Shown piece after piece: positions 25,379 through 33,461 of a stretch of 64,000 bases of DNA. Where the stretch lies: assembly GCF_000317555.1 (NCBI RefSeq), contig NC_019745.1, forward strand, positions 4,712,001-4,776,000. The letters run 5' to 3'. Position numbers and translations under genes: made by a program. The DNA is from Gloeocapsa sp. PCC 7428 (lineage in GTDB: Bacteria > Cyanobacteriota > Cyanobacteriia > Cyanobacteriales > Chroococcidiopsidaceae). Position 1 is the first letter of the stretch. Each line of letters begins with the position of its first letter. The notes beneath the pieces are model-generated. The model did no database searches, was not told the origin of the DNA, and saw only the letters and a program-made list of their open reading frames with translations.

Positions 25379-26296
25379 TTAAGTATCCAAATTACGAGCA
25401 ACACTACGCATCAAAAAGATCGCCACAATGTTGGCAAGAATCACGGCAATTAATCCCCCAGCAGAGGCACCGCCGACATCAAATTCCAACAAAGCTTTGA
25501 GGAAGATGTAATACGCCAAGTTAGTCGTCGCTAATCCAGGACCACCACCTGTGGTTACAAAAATTTCGGCGAAAATCGTGAGAAAGAAGATTGTCTCGAT
25601 CATTGCCACAACAGCGATCGCACGGCTAAGATGCGGCAGCATGACAAACCGAAATAACGCCACAGGATTCGCGCCATCCATGCGGGCTGCTTCTAACTGT
25701 TCGCGATCGAGAGATTGAATTGCTGTAAGTAGAATCAGCAACGCAAACGGCAACCATTCCCAGGAGACAATAATAATGATTGCTAGCAAGGGAAAATCGG
25801 CAAACCAATCGATCGCACCCCATCCTAAACCTGTAGTAATCTGCGCAAACAGCCCATTAACTGGATGCATCAGCATATTTTTCCAAATCAGCGCACTTAC
25901 CGTCGGCATCACAAAAAACGGTGAAATTGCCAGTACCCGCGCAACGCCTTGTCCAAAAAAGTCTTGGTCAAACAGTACCGCGAGTAAAGTTCCCAGCCCA
26001 ATCGTGATTGCTAAGACTGCACCAACGAGAATCACTGTCGTGACAATCGAACTCCAAAAGCCTGGATCGGTCAAAATAAACGTGAAGTTTTCAATACCGA
26101 TAAATTCACGTACATCAGGATTGAGTAAGTTATACCGCTGAAAAGCAAACCATACTGTCATTGCCAGCGGCACAATCATCCACAGCAACAAGGCAATCAC
26201 CGAAGGAGCAACTAGCGGTAAGGTTGATACCTGTCGTTTGCGTTGCTTAATGCGTGGCGTTTCGTGGCGGGGCTTGACAACGAGTGTAGAAGACAT
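25379..26296 (-). CDS. smoF: Sugar/polyol ABC transporter permease, MalF/SmoF-like
   Basis: A 305-residue CUT1 permease. A cytoplasmic basic N-terminus is followed by about six membrane segments and the EAA-type loop REQLEAARMDGANPVALF (about residues 203-220). It lies 23 bp after the binding protein and 3 bp before the second permease. It resembles SmoF/MalF. No oddities were seen. Confidence 0.9.
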   Translation of the reverse strand: MSSTLVVKPRHETPRIKQRKRQVSTLPLVAPSVIALLLWMIVPLAMTVWFAFQRYNLLNPDVREFIGIENFTFILTDPGFWSSIVTTVILVGAVLAITIGLGTLLAVLFDQDFFGQGVARVLAISPFFVMPTVSALIWKNMLMHPVNGLFAQITTGLGWGAIDWFADFPLLAIIIIVSWEWLPFALLILLTAIQSLDREQLEAARMDGANPVALFRFVMLPHLSRAIAVVAMIETIFFLTIFAEIFVTTGGGPGLATTNLAYYIFLKALLEFDVGGASAGGLIAVILANIVAIFLMRSVARNLDT

Positions 26297-26319
26297 AGCC
26301 TGAAGAAGTGATAATAGTT

Positions 26320-27666
26320 TTACTCGATATATCCGGTATGGCGCATAAAGCGTTCCGTCGATCGCTGCGATTGTTCTAATGCTTGCTCTACGCTGATGTT
26401 GTTAGTCAAAGCGGCTGCTATAGTTTGTCCCACTTGCGCGCCGATCGCTTGAAATTCTGGAATGTCAACGTATTGCACGCCTTTGTAAGGCGTTGGTTTG
26501 ATCGCTGGACGCGTAATATCCGCCGATTCAATTGATCGCAGTACAATTTCTGTAAACGGTGCAGCTTGTTGGTAGTTGGGATTTTCGTAAGTTGATGTCC
26601 GCGTACCAGGTGGCACTGCAACCCAGCCATTCTCGTTCGCGACTAACTGGATATATTCTTTTGATGTTGCCCACGCAACGAACCTTTGTGCTGCTTCGGG
26701 TGATTCTGAGGTTTTAGGAACTGCGAGTGCCCAAGCCCACAGCCAATTTGAGCCATTCGGATATTCGGCGATCGGCGCGCGGGTAAAACCAACAGTGTCG
26801 GCGACTTGCGATTCTTTCGGATTCGATAACAATCCAGCGGCAACAGTAGCATCGATCCACATTCCGCATCTACCTGTTGAGAACAATGCTAGATTCTCGT
26901 TGAATCCATTGGAACTCGCGCCAGGTGGACCATAGTTGTTGAGTAAATTGATATAAAAGCTAACTGCGTTTTTCCATTCAGGAGTATTAATCGTGGGTTG
27001 CCACTCCATATCAAACCAACGTCCTCCGAAGGTGTTAACCAACGTTGAGAGAAATGCCATATTTTCTCCCCAACCAGGTTTACCGCGCAGGCAAATGCCG
27101 TAAACTCCATTCGCCGGATCGTGGACTTGGCTTGCCCATTGTTGAATTTGTGCATATGTCGGCTGTTCGGGTACGGCAATTCCTGCTTTTTCAAACAAGT
27201 CTTTGCGGTAATACAGCATCGAACTTTCACCGTAGAAGGGAACGGCATAAAGTTGACCTTCGTGGGAAAGTCCTTCGCGAATCGGTGTAAGTAAGTCGTT
27301 TACGTCGTAACTAGCAGGAAGTTGTAAGGGCGTTAGCCAATCGCGTCTAGCCCAAATCGGTGTTTCATACGAACCAATCGTTAAAACATCAAATTGTCCG
27401 CCTTGACTCGCAACGTCGGTGGTGGTGCGTTGGCGTAATATGTTTTCTTCTAGAACAACCCATCGCAGTTCAATATCAGGATTGGCTGCCTCGAAGTGGC
27501 GTGAAAGATCCTGCATAACCACCATGTCGCCATTATTAACGGTGGCGATCGTCAGTCGCGTTTTCTGTGCCGCTTGCGAACTTGGCGCACAGGCGTGTAG
27601 CAATTGCACTAGCATTACTCCTGCAAGGAATGCCGCTAGCACTTTAGCGAAGCGGGGAATACGCAT
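26320..27666 (-). CDS. smoE: Sugar/polyol ABC transporter substrate-binding protein, SmoE-like
   Basis: A 448-residue family-1 periplasmic binding protein. The N-terminus is a Sec lipoprotein signal (hydrophobic segment AFLAGVMLVQLLHAC, Cys about residue 26). An AGGAG seven bases before ATG 27666 supports the start. It lacks the twin-arginine motif of the binding proteins in the nitrogen island, so the two families use different export routes. It is the first gene of the operon and is divergent from the SDR dehydrogenase. Sorbitol/mannitol binding is inferred from the resemblance of the operon to Rhodobacter smoEFGK. Confidence 0.88.
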   Translation of the reverse strand: MRIPRFAKVLAAFLAGVMLVQLLHACAPSSQAAQKTRLTIATVNNGDMVVMQDLSRHFEAANPDIELRWVVLEENILRQRTTTDVASQGGQFDVLTIGSYETPIWARRDWLTPLQLPASYDVNDLLTPIREGLSHEGQLYAVPFYGESSMLYYRKDLFEKAGIAVPEQPTYAQIQQWASQVHDPANGVYGICLRGKPGWGENMAFLSTLVNTFGGRWFDMEWQPTINTPEWKNAVSFYINLLNNYGPPGASSNGFNENLALFSTGRCGMWIDATVAAGLLSNPKESQVADTVGFTRAPIAEYPNGSNWLWAWALAVPKTSESPEAAQRFVAWATSKEYIQLVANENGWVAVPPGTRTSTYENPNYQQAAPFTEIVLRSIESADITRPAIKPTPYKGVQYVDIPEFQAIGAQVGQTIAAALTNNISVEQALEQSQRSTERFMRHTGYIE

Positions 27667-27682
27667 CGCATGGCTCCTTTCA

Positions 27683-27716
27683 TTGTTAACAAACGAATAA
27701 ATTAAAATTTTAATTT
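27683..27716. promoter_or_regulatory. Candidate operator region of the polyol divergon
   Basis: Two palindromes lie in the 161-bp divergent gap: TTGTTAACAA (27683-27692) and the 18-bp AAATTAAAATTTTAATTT (27699-27716). Their placement between the transporter operon and the dehydrogenase/regulator pair suits binding by the SorC-family regulator encoded at 28808-29761. The second is pure A/T and may simply be a promoter element. Confidence 0.4.
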
Positions 27717-27827
27717 TATGCTCTAACTTTGGGCAAAAGCTCGATAATAGAAATCATACTTGGCTTTGTTGCAAAACTGAGAAGTTTATGCAGATTTGCA
27801 ATAATTCTTCAATACAAGGTGAAAACG

Positions 27828-28631
27828 ATGACAGCAAAAGCAACCTATGACTTTACAGATAAAACGATTCTGATTACCGGTGGTGCGGGAGAAATTGGCA
27901 AGACGACGGCTCGCCGTTTTGCGGCTAATGGTGCAGGTGTCGTGCTGCTCGATTTAAATGAAGCAGGAATGACACAGGTGGCTGAAGAACTCAAAGAGTA
28001 CAACGTCCGAGTGAGTACATTTCGCTGTGACGTTACGTCTGCTAACGATGTTCATCAAGCCTTTACAGAGGCTGTGGGGCAGTTTGGGCACATTGATTAT
28101 GTTTTTAACAATGCAGGGTATCAAGGCGCGTTTGCGAAGACTGACGAGTATCCTGAAGATGACTTTCAAAAAGTCATTGATATCAACGTAATCGGTGTTT
28201 TTTACATTCTTAAGGCTGCGGCGCGACATCTGCGCGATATCGGTGGAGGCGCGATTGTCAATATGGCAAGCTTCGCAGGGGTGGTAGGTCCAGCGAATAT
28301 GTTGGCTTACGCGGCTTCTAAGTTCGCAGTTGTTGGTATGACTCAAACCGCAGCAAAAGACCTTGCACCTTATGGTATTCGCGTCAATGCGCTGTCGCCT
28401 TCATTGATTGGTCCTGGTTTTATGTGGACGCGACAGACGGAATTACAAGCAGCAGTAGGATCGCAGTATTTTGATAGTGACCCTAAAGTAGTAGAGCAGC
28501 AGATGATTAATTCAGTACCAATGCGTCGCTTGGGAAGTTTAGAAGAAGTTGCTAATGGCGTAGCGTTTTTGATGAGTGAAGAGGCAAGTTATATTACAGG
28601 ATTTAATCTAGAAATTACTGGTGGGCAATAG
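27828..28631 (+). CDS. Short-chain dehydrogenase, polyol type
   Basis: Start placed at ATG 27828 (preceded by AAGGTGAAAACG); the frame is open back to 27729. The 267-residue classical SDR has the cofactor motif TGGAGEIG (17-24), NNAG (94-97), S148 and the catalytic Y161-x3-K165 in YAASK. D42 after the second strand predicts NAD rather than NADP preference. It is divergent from the transporter operon and is followed by the SorC-type regulator, matching a sorbitol (SmoS-like) or xylitol dehydrogenase role by context. The substrate is inference. Confidence 0.85.
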   Translation: MTAKATYDFTDKTILITGGAGEIGKTTARRFAANGAGVVLLDLNEAGMTQVAEELKEYNVRVSTFRCDVTSANDVHQAFTEAVGQFGHIDYVFNNAGYQGAFAKTDEYPEDDFQKVIDINVIGVFYILKAAARHLRDIGGGAIVNMASFAGVVGPANMLAYAASKFAVVGMTQTAAKDLAPYGIRVNALSPSLIGPGFMWTRQTELQAAVGSQYFDSDPKVVEQQMINSVPMRRLGSLEEVANGVAFLMSEEASYITGFNLEITGGQ

Positions 28632-28807
28632 AATTGCGATCGCTTCTCATTTTTTGAGCAATGTATATTTTATTGAGCATTTGCTTATATTTGTAAATCA
28701 TTCTTTTGGTAGTTGCTCCATTTCACCCTACGAGCAACACAAATACATTTCCCCCCTGCTTCCTCTGCTTCCTCTGCCCCTTCTGCTTTCTTACGTCAAG
28801 GTACGAT

Positions 28808-29761
28808 ATGAGAGAACCCTTACTAGAGCGGCGCGATCGCAAACTTGATCTCGCTGCACGCGCGGCTTGGCTATATTACATTGCAGGAAATACTCAAGAA
28901 GAAATTGCGGCAAAGCTCAATGTCTCTCGACAAGCTGCGCAACGCTTAGTTGCATTTGCAGTCAGCGAAAAACTGATCAAATTTCGGCTCGATCATCCTT
29001 TGAGTGAATGCATTGCGCTGGCTGAATCGTTACGCGACAAGTTCGCGCTGTCTTTGTGTGAAATAGTCCCAACGGGTGAAACCTTTGATGGAATTGGCGT
29101 GTGTGCTGCTACGTATCTAGAGGCTTACCTGATGGCAAAAGCCCCAACCGTATTGGCATTTTCTTCAGGACGCACATTGCGATTAATGGTTGAGCAAATT
29201 CCTGCAATGAACCAACCGCAGCATAAAATTGTGTCAATTATTGGTAATATGTCGCATTGCGGACGCGCGGGACGCAATGAGGTTGTGATCCATTTATCGG
29301 ATCGCGTTGGTTCGCAAGCGTATCCAGTGCCGACTCCGGTTGTCGCAACAAGTAGCGAAGAACGGGAACTGTTACAAACGCAGCGATCGTTTATAACGGT
29401 AAAGACGCTTGCAGAACAAGCTAAAGCAACATTTGTCGGGATTGGCGACATTGCGTGGAATGCACCGTTACATCAAGAAGGCTTTATCAATGATGAAGAA
29501 GTTGCTGAGTTACTTGAACTTGGAGCAGTTGGAGAAGTCGCAGGTTGGGCATACAATCGCCACGGAGAGATACTGCAAAAAGGCACAAATCGTCGTGTTG
29601 CGAGCGTACCACTTGAACAACCCGCGCAGCGACTGATTATTGGTGTAGCAGGCGGTGCAAAAAAAGCAGAAGCCATTCTAGCTGCGCTGCGTGGCAAGTT
29701 AATCACGGGACTCATTGCGGATGAAGCCGCTGCTCAAAGGAGTCTTGCACTGGTAATCTAA
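28808..29761 (+). CDS. SorC/DeoR-family sugar-responsive regulator
   Basis: Start placed at ATG 28808 (317 residues); the frame stays open back to 28706 but only through C/T-rich repeat DNA. An N-terminal HTH (about residues 20-55, NTQEEIAAKLNVSRQAAQRLV) is followed by the SorC sugar-binding domain (about 60-315) with the phosphosugar-isomerase-like fold, ending in VAGGAKKAEAILAALRGKLI. The family binds sugar phosphates or polyols and usually controls adjacent transport and dehydrogenase genes, as Rhodobacter SmoC does. It lies 176 bp after the SDR gene. Confidence 0.88.
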   Translation: MREPLLERRDRKLDLAARAAWLYYIAGNTQEEIAAKLNVSRQAAQRLVAFAVSEKLIKFRLDHPLSECIALAESLRDKFALSLCEIVPTGETFDGIGVCAATYLEAYLMAKAPTVLAFSSGRTLRLMVEQIPAMNQPQHKIVSIIGNMSHCGRAGRNEVVIHLSDRVGSQAYPVPTPVVATSSEERELLQTQRSFITVKTLAEQAKATFVGIGDIAWNAPLHQEGFINDEEVAELLELGAVGEVAGWAYNRHGEILQKGTNRRVASVPLEQPAQRLIIGVAGGAKKAEAILAALRGKLITGLIADEAAAQRSLALVI

Positions 29762-29843
29762 GATTGCGTCCGGTTCAAGACTTATTCATTCAGGAAGCGG
29801 GGGAGAACTTCTTTATAGTTGTCATTTTGTGAAATGGTGTATG

Positions 29844-29929
29844 TATAGCAGAGATTAGGGTTGAAAATCAGTTAGGGTAGTGGTTATTCGTGCCTTCAAT
29901 GTCCTAACTACCCCAACGAGACTGCTGTA
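29844..29929 (+). mobile_element. MITE-like element, copy A
   Basis: About 86 bp bounded by TATAGCAG and CTGCTGTA, with internal TTGAAAATCAGTTAGGGTA and ATGTCCTAACTACCCC. No coding capacity. It is one of four related copies in the window. Confidence 0.75.
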
Positions 29930-29958
29930 ATACCAATTCGATAAATGAATGCTATAGA

Positions 29959-30063
29959 TATAGCAGAGGTCAGGAGTCAGAGGTCAGAGGTCAGGGGTGA
30001 AAATCAGTTAGGGTAATGGCTATTCGTACCTCCAATGTCCTAACGATCCCTTCGACTGCCATA
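29959..30063 (+). mobile_element. MITE-like element, copy B
   Basis: About 105 bp bounded by TATAGCAG and CTGCCATA. It is longer than copy A because of extra GTCAGAGG-type units near its left end. The core TGAAAATCAGTTAGGGTAA and AATGTCCTAACG match copy A, only 29 bp away. Confidence 0.75.
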
Positions 30064-30267
30064 AACCCCACCGCCTTATACCGTTTCACTTTGAAGTTGC
30101 TACAAATAGGCAGCAGAGGAGCAGAGGAGAAATTAATTGTAGTTCTCATTTAGTGAAACAGTATTACCCAACTACCGTGTACACACAAGTGGTCGGATTA
30201 GCAAAGTCCCTGGCGAAGTACCCCCCAACCCCCATGCATTGCGGGACTTCTGAGCCAGTTCTGCTTC

Positions 30268-30310
30268 AAAGTCCCCCAAATATGGGGGATTTAGGGGGCA
30301 AAAAGCTTGG
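30268..30310. repeat. G-rich dispersed element, copy 2
   Basis: AAAGTCCCCC, then TATGGGGGATTTAGGGGGCA and AAGCTT. It matches the element at 5979-6020 in order and spacing. The CCCCC and GGGGG runs can pair as a hairpin. Confidence 0.8.
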
Positions 30311-30424
30311 AGCGAAGCCAGTCTAGACTTGTGTGTACACTGTAGCCTTACCCAAGGGGAGGTTGGGAGGGGTATACCGATGATGTGTAGCTACTAAAAA
30401 AGGGTATTGGTATAAAACAGTGTT

Positions 30425-33400
30425 TCAACTAAGGCACTGATTGAGTTTAGATAAAATACCTGCCCAAGTAATATCAGCGAAATTCGGTAACACGACATGA
30501 GCGTTTCCGACGCGTTCTACAGGACCTAGACCTACTGACCACATTCCGGCGGCTAGGGCTGCTTCAATGCCTGCGGTGGCGTCTTCAAACACAACACATT
30601 CAGCGGGAGGAAGCTTGAGTTGATTCGCGGCGTAGAGAAAGAGATCGGGGGCAGGTTTAGGGCGCTCTACACTGTATCCATCGGCGATCGCATCAACTAA
30701 TTCAGTAATGTTTAATTTTTCAATGACAGTACGAGCATTTTTACTCGCCGATGCGATCGCAATTTGTATTTGCTGTTGGCGAAGTTCGGTAAGGAGCGAT
30801 CGCACTCCTGGTAGTAAGTCATTGAGTGACATTGAGTCGATGAATTCTTGATAGTAGCGATTTTTGCGCTCCATCATTTCTTCAAGTTGGGCTTCGCTAT
30901 AGGTGCGATCGCCGACGATTTTGAGCAGCGACTCGCGCCGAGAGATTCCACGTAATGCTTCGTTTGCTTGGCGATCGAAGGGTAACTCTTCTTCGTCGGC
31001 TAAACGTTGCCAAGCGCGGTAATGATACTCTGCGGTGTCGGTTAACACGCCATCGAGGTCAAAAATCGCGCCGCGCAGGTTAATGGTGGGAGAAGCTTCG
31101 TGCATTTCTGGTGATGGGGATGGGTGGTGCGAATTCATTTCAGATGCTGAATGAGTGATATCAAAGGGATGCCATGTGCCGCGCCAATGTAGCTTAAACG
31201 CAAGTCGCGTCCAATGTGGGGGAAGGTGGGGGGTAGCAATTGGCTGATTATCCTGGAAGCGAATTCCCGCAAAGCCAAAAACGATCGCTTGCCATGCACC
31301 TCCAGCACAAGCGCCATGAATGCCTTCGGCAGTGTTACCGCGCGTGTTTTCTAAGTCCACCAATGCGGCTTGCAAAAAGTGTTTGTACGCGGTTTGACTA
31401 TCACCTAAGTCGGCTGCTAAGATCGCATGAATCGCAGGTCCAAGCGATGAGCCATACGTAATATCGGTGCGCGGAGCGTAATAATCCCAATTGGTTTTTA
31501 AACTCTCAGGATTGTAAGGAAACTCCTGCAATTGCCGCATTAAGTACAGCAACATTAAAACATCGGGCTGTTTCAAAACTTGTCGTTTATTTGCCCCATC
31601 AATGCCCAGAATCGTTTGCATCGATTTGGTGCGGGGTTCATAATCTTGTAAGTTAATATCTTCTAAATTGCAGAAGCCTTCAAACTGCTCGATGAAACCT
31701 GTTTCTGCGCGATACGGAATCCAAAGGTGATTTGCAATATCTTGCCAGCGTTGCCGACGTTCAGGCGTGATTTCGAGTTTTTGGGCGAGTGCGGCAGCTT
31801 GTTCGGGAAACGTGCGATCCAACCATGCGTAGACAGCGATCGCTTTTTCTAAATGCCACTGCGTCATGCGGTTGGTGAAGGCATTATTGTTCACGTGATG
31901 CTCGTGATATTCATCCGCGCCGATCACTTCGCGCAGTTCGTAGCGTTCAAATTGGCTATTCCACTCTACCCGACTCATCCAAAATACAGCAGTATCTAGA
32001 ATGATTTCGGCACCATAATCGCGCATCCAAAGTTCGTCGCCTGTCGCTTGCCAGTAATTCCAGATCGCATAAGCAATATCGGCACTGATGTGAATTTCGC
32101 GATCGCGGCACCAAATACGAATATCGCTCGCATACGGATCGGAAGGTAGTGCCCAGCGGGGTGTGACCTCATCGCCTGTGTCGGCACTTTCCCAAGCATA
32201 CATTGCACCTTTGTAGCCGTAACTGCGGGCTTTGCGCCGCGCTCCTTCTAAGGTGTGATAGCGGTAGGTGAGTAGACGGCGCGCTAATTCTGGCTGCGTC
32301 AACGTAAATAGCGGCAGAATAAAAATTTCAGTATCCCAAAAAATGTGACCTCGATAGCCAAAACCAGATAACGTTTTTGCGGGAATACTCGCTTGCTGGT
32401 GATGCCAGGGAGCGCTAATAAGTAATTGAAACACGCTATAGCGAATCGCTAACTGCGCGCGAATATCGCCTTCAACGATGACATCACTTGTGTGCCAAGC
32501 TGATTTCCATGCTTGTTTGTGCTGTTCCCAACATTCTGGATAACTCGGCAATGTTACTAATTTACTCTGCGCTGCCTTGAGGGGATATTCGATGTCTTGC
32601 GAAGTATAAACTGTAACCATCTTTTCCACTAACACCGTTTGTCCGATTGCAGCTTGATACGATGTAGTGAGCGTGGGATAGCCTGGTGCGCTTTCACGTT
32701 GAAATGTCGCGTCTACGCCCTGAATGATTAATTTGGCTGCCATCCCCAATTCAATTTGAGATTGACGAGTACGCGCCGCTAGCCAAATTGCAGGTTCGAG
32801 TTGCAGATCTTCGGTGAAATTTGTTTCCGTTTGGTCTTGAGTTAACAAATCCCAATGATTAAAACCCTGGTTTTCTGCGTAGCCATTGATACTTGCGTGA
32901 ACGGCGATCGCGCCTTCCCAATCGATGGGTGTAATCAAACAGCGCAATCCTAAAACATGAGGATCGGCTAAACTGGCAAATCGTTCAAATTGGAGATCGA
33001 GCGTTTTACCGCTGGGGCTACGCCAGCGAATTGACCGCCGCAGCAATCCGTAGCGCAAATCAAGTCGGCGTTCGTAGGATAACACCTCGCCTTGGTCGAG
33101 GCGAAATCGTTCGCTACGTCTTGGATCGTCATTAAGCGTAATCGTTAATGGCAGCCAGTCGGGGCAATTCACGAGTTCGGTGTACATCACAGGAACCGCA
33201 TCATAAACGCCCTGAATCAATGTCACAGGCATCGCCCGCGGGTAGCCTTCTTCAAAACTGCCGCGCGTTCCTAAGTAGCCGTTGCCAATCGTAAATACGG
33301 TTTCTCTTGCATGAAGTTGGTTCGGGTCGAAACCTCGCTCGATGAGAACCCAGTCGGTATACCGTAGGTTGTTGGTTTGTGAGGGTACCGGTGCTTGAAC

Positions 33401-33442
33401 GCTAGTAGTTTCCCTTAAAAATTGACTGACCGCCTGACTCAT
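30425..33442 (-). CDS. Bifunctional GH65 glycoside phosphorylase / beta-phosphoglucomutase
   Basis: A 1005-residue two-enzyme fusion. Residues 30-760 are a GH65 inverting phosphorylase (maltose, trehalose or kojibiose type) with the catalytic acid E511 in VIGADEYHE and the surrounding NNNAFTN segment. Residues 790-1005 are a HAD-type beta-phosphoglucomutase with the nucleophile and acid Asp in FDLDGVLTD (D795, D797) and ADGYSVERPKPAPD. The first half would release beta-glucose-1-phosphate, which the second converts to glucose-6-phosphate. Separate genes are common in other bacteria; here the two steps are on one chain. The sucrose synthase gene lies 19 bp upstream in transcription. The disaccharide cannot be fixed from sequence. 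Confidence 0.93.
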   Translation of the reverse strand: MSQAVSQFLRETTSVQAPVPSQTNNLRYTDWVLIERGFDPNQLHARETVFTIGNGYLGTRGSFEEGYPRAMPVTLIQGVYDAVPVMYTELVNCPDWLPLTITLNDDPRRSERFRLDQGEVLSYERRLDLRYGLLRRSIRWRSPSGKTLDLQFERFASLADPHVLGLRCLITPIDWEGAIAVHASINGYAENQGFNHWDLLTQDQTETNFTEDLQLEPAIWLAARTRQSQIELGMAAKLIIQGVDATFQRESAPGYPTLTTSYQAAIGQTVLVEKMVTVYTSQDIEYPLKAAQSKLVTLPSYPECWEQHKQAWKSAWHTSDVIVEGDIRAQLAIRYSVFQLLISAPWHHQQASIPAKTLSGFGYRGHIFWDTEIFILPLFTLTQPELARRLLTYRYHTLEGARRKARSYGYKGAMYAWESADTGDEVTPRWALPSDPYASDIRIWCRDREIHISADIAYAIWNYWQATGDELWMRDYGAEIILDTAVFWMSRVEWNSQFERYELREVIGADEYHEHHVNNNAFTNRMTQWHLEKAIAVYAWLDRTFPEQAAALAQKLEITPERRQRWQDIANHLWIPYRAETGFIEQFEGFCNLEDINLQDYEPRTKSMQTILGIDGANKRQVLKQPDVLMLLYLMRQLQEFPYNPESLKTNWDYYAPRTDITYGSSLGPAIHAILAADLGDSQTAYKHFLQAALVDLENTRGNTAEGIHGACAGGAWQAIVFGFAGIRFQDNQPIATPHLPPHWTRLAFKLHWRGTWHPFDITHSASEMNSHHPSPSPEMHEASPTINLRGAIFDLDGVLTDTAEYHYRAWQRLADEEELPFDRQANEALRGISRRESLLKIVGDRTYSEAQLEEMMERKNRYYQEFIDSMSLNDLLPGVRSLLTELRQQQIQIAIASASKNARTVIEKLNITELVDAIADGYSVERPKPAPDLFLYAANQLKLPPAECVVFEDATAGIEAALAAGMWSVGLGPVERVGNAHVVLPNFADITWAGILSKLNQCLS

Positions 33443-33461
33443 TTCTTACTCCTCTGCCCGT

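Larger units (their letters stand above)
29762..30424. other. Repeat-only intergenic region
   Basis: These 663 bases hold no gene. From left to right: a copy of the repeat GGGGGAGAACTT...GAAATGGT (about 29799-29838), two tandem MITE-like elements, a second copy of the first repeat (about 30109-30171, GCAGAGGAGAAATTAATTG onward), and the G-rich element at 30268-30310. The region looks like an insertion sink between two gene blocks. Confidence 0.7.
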
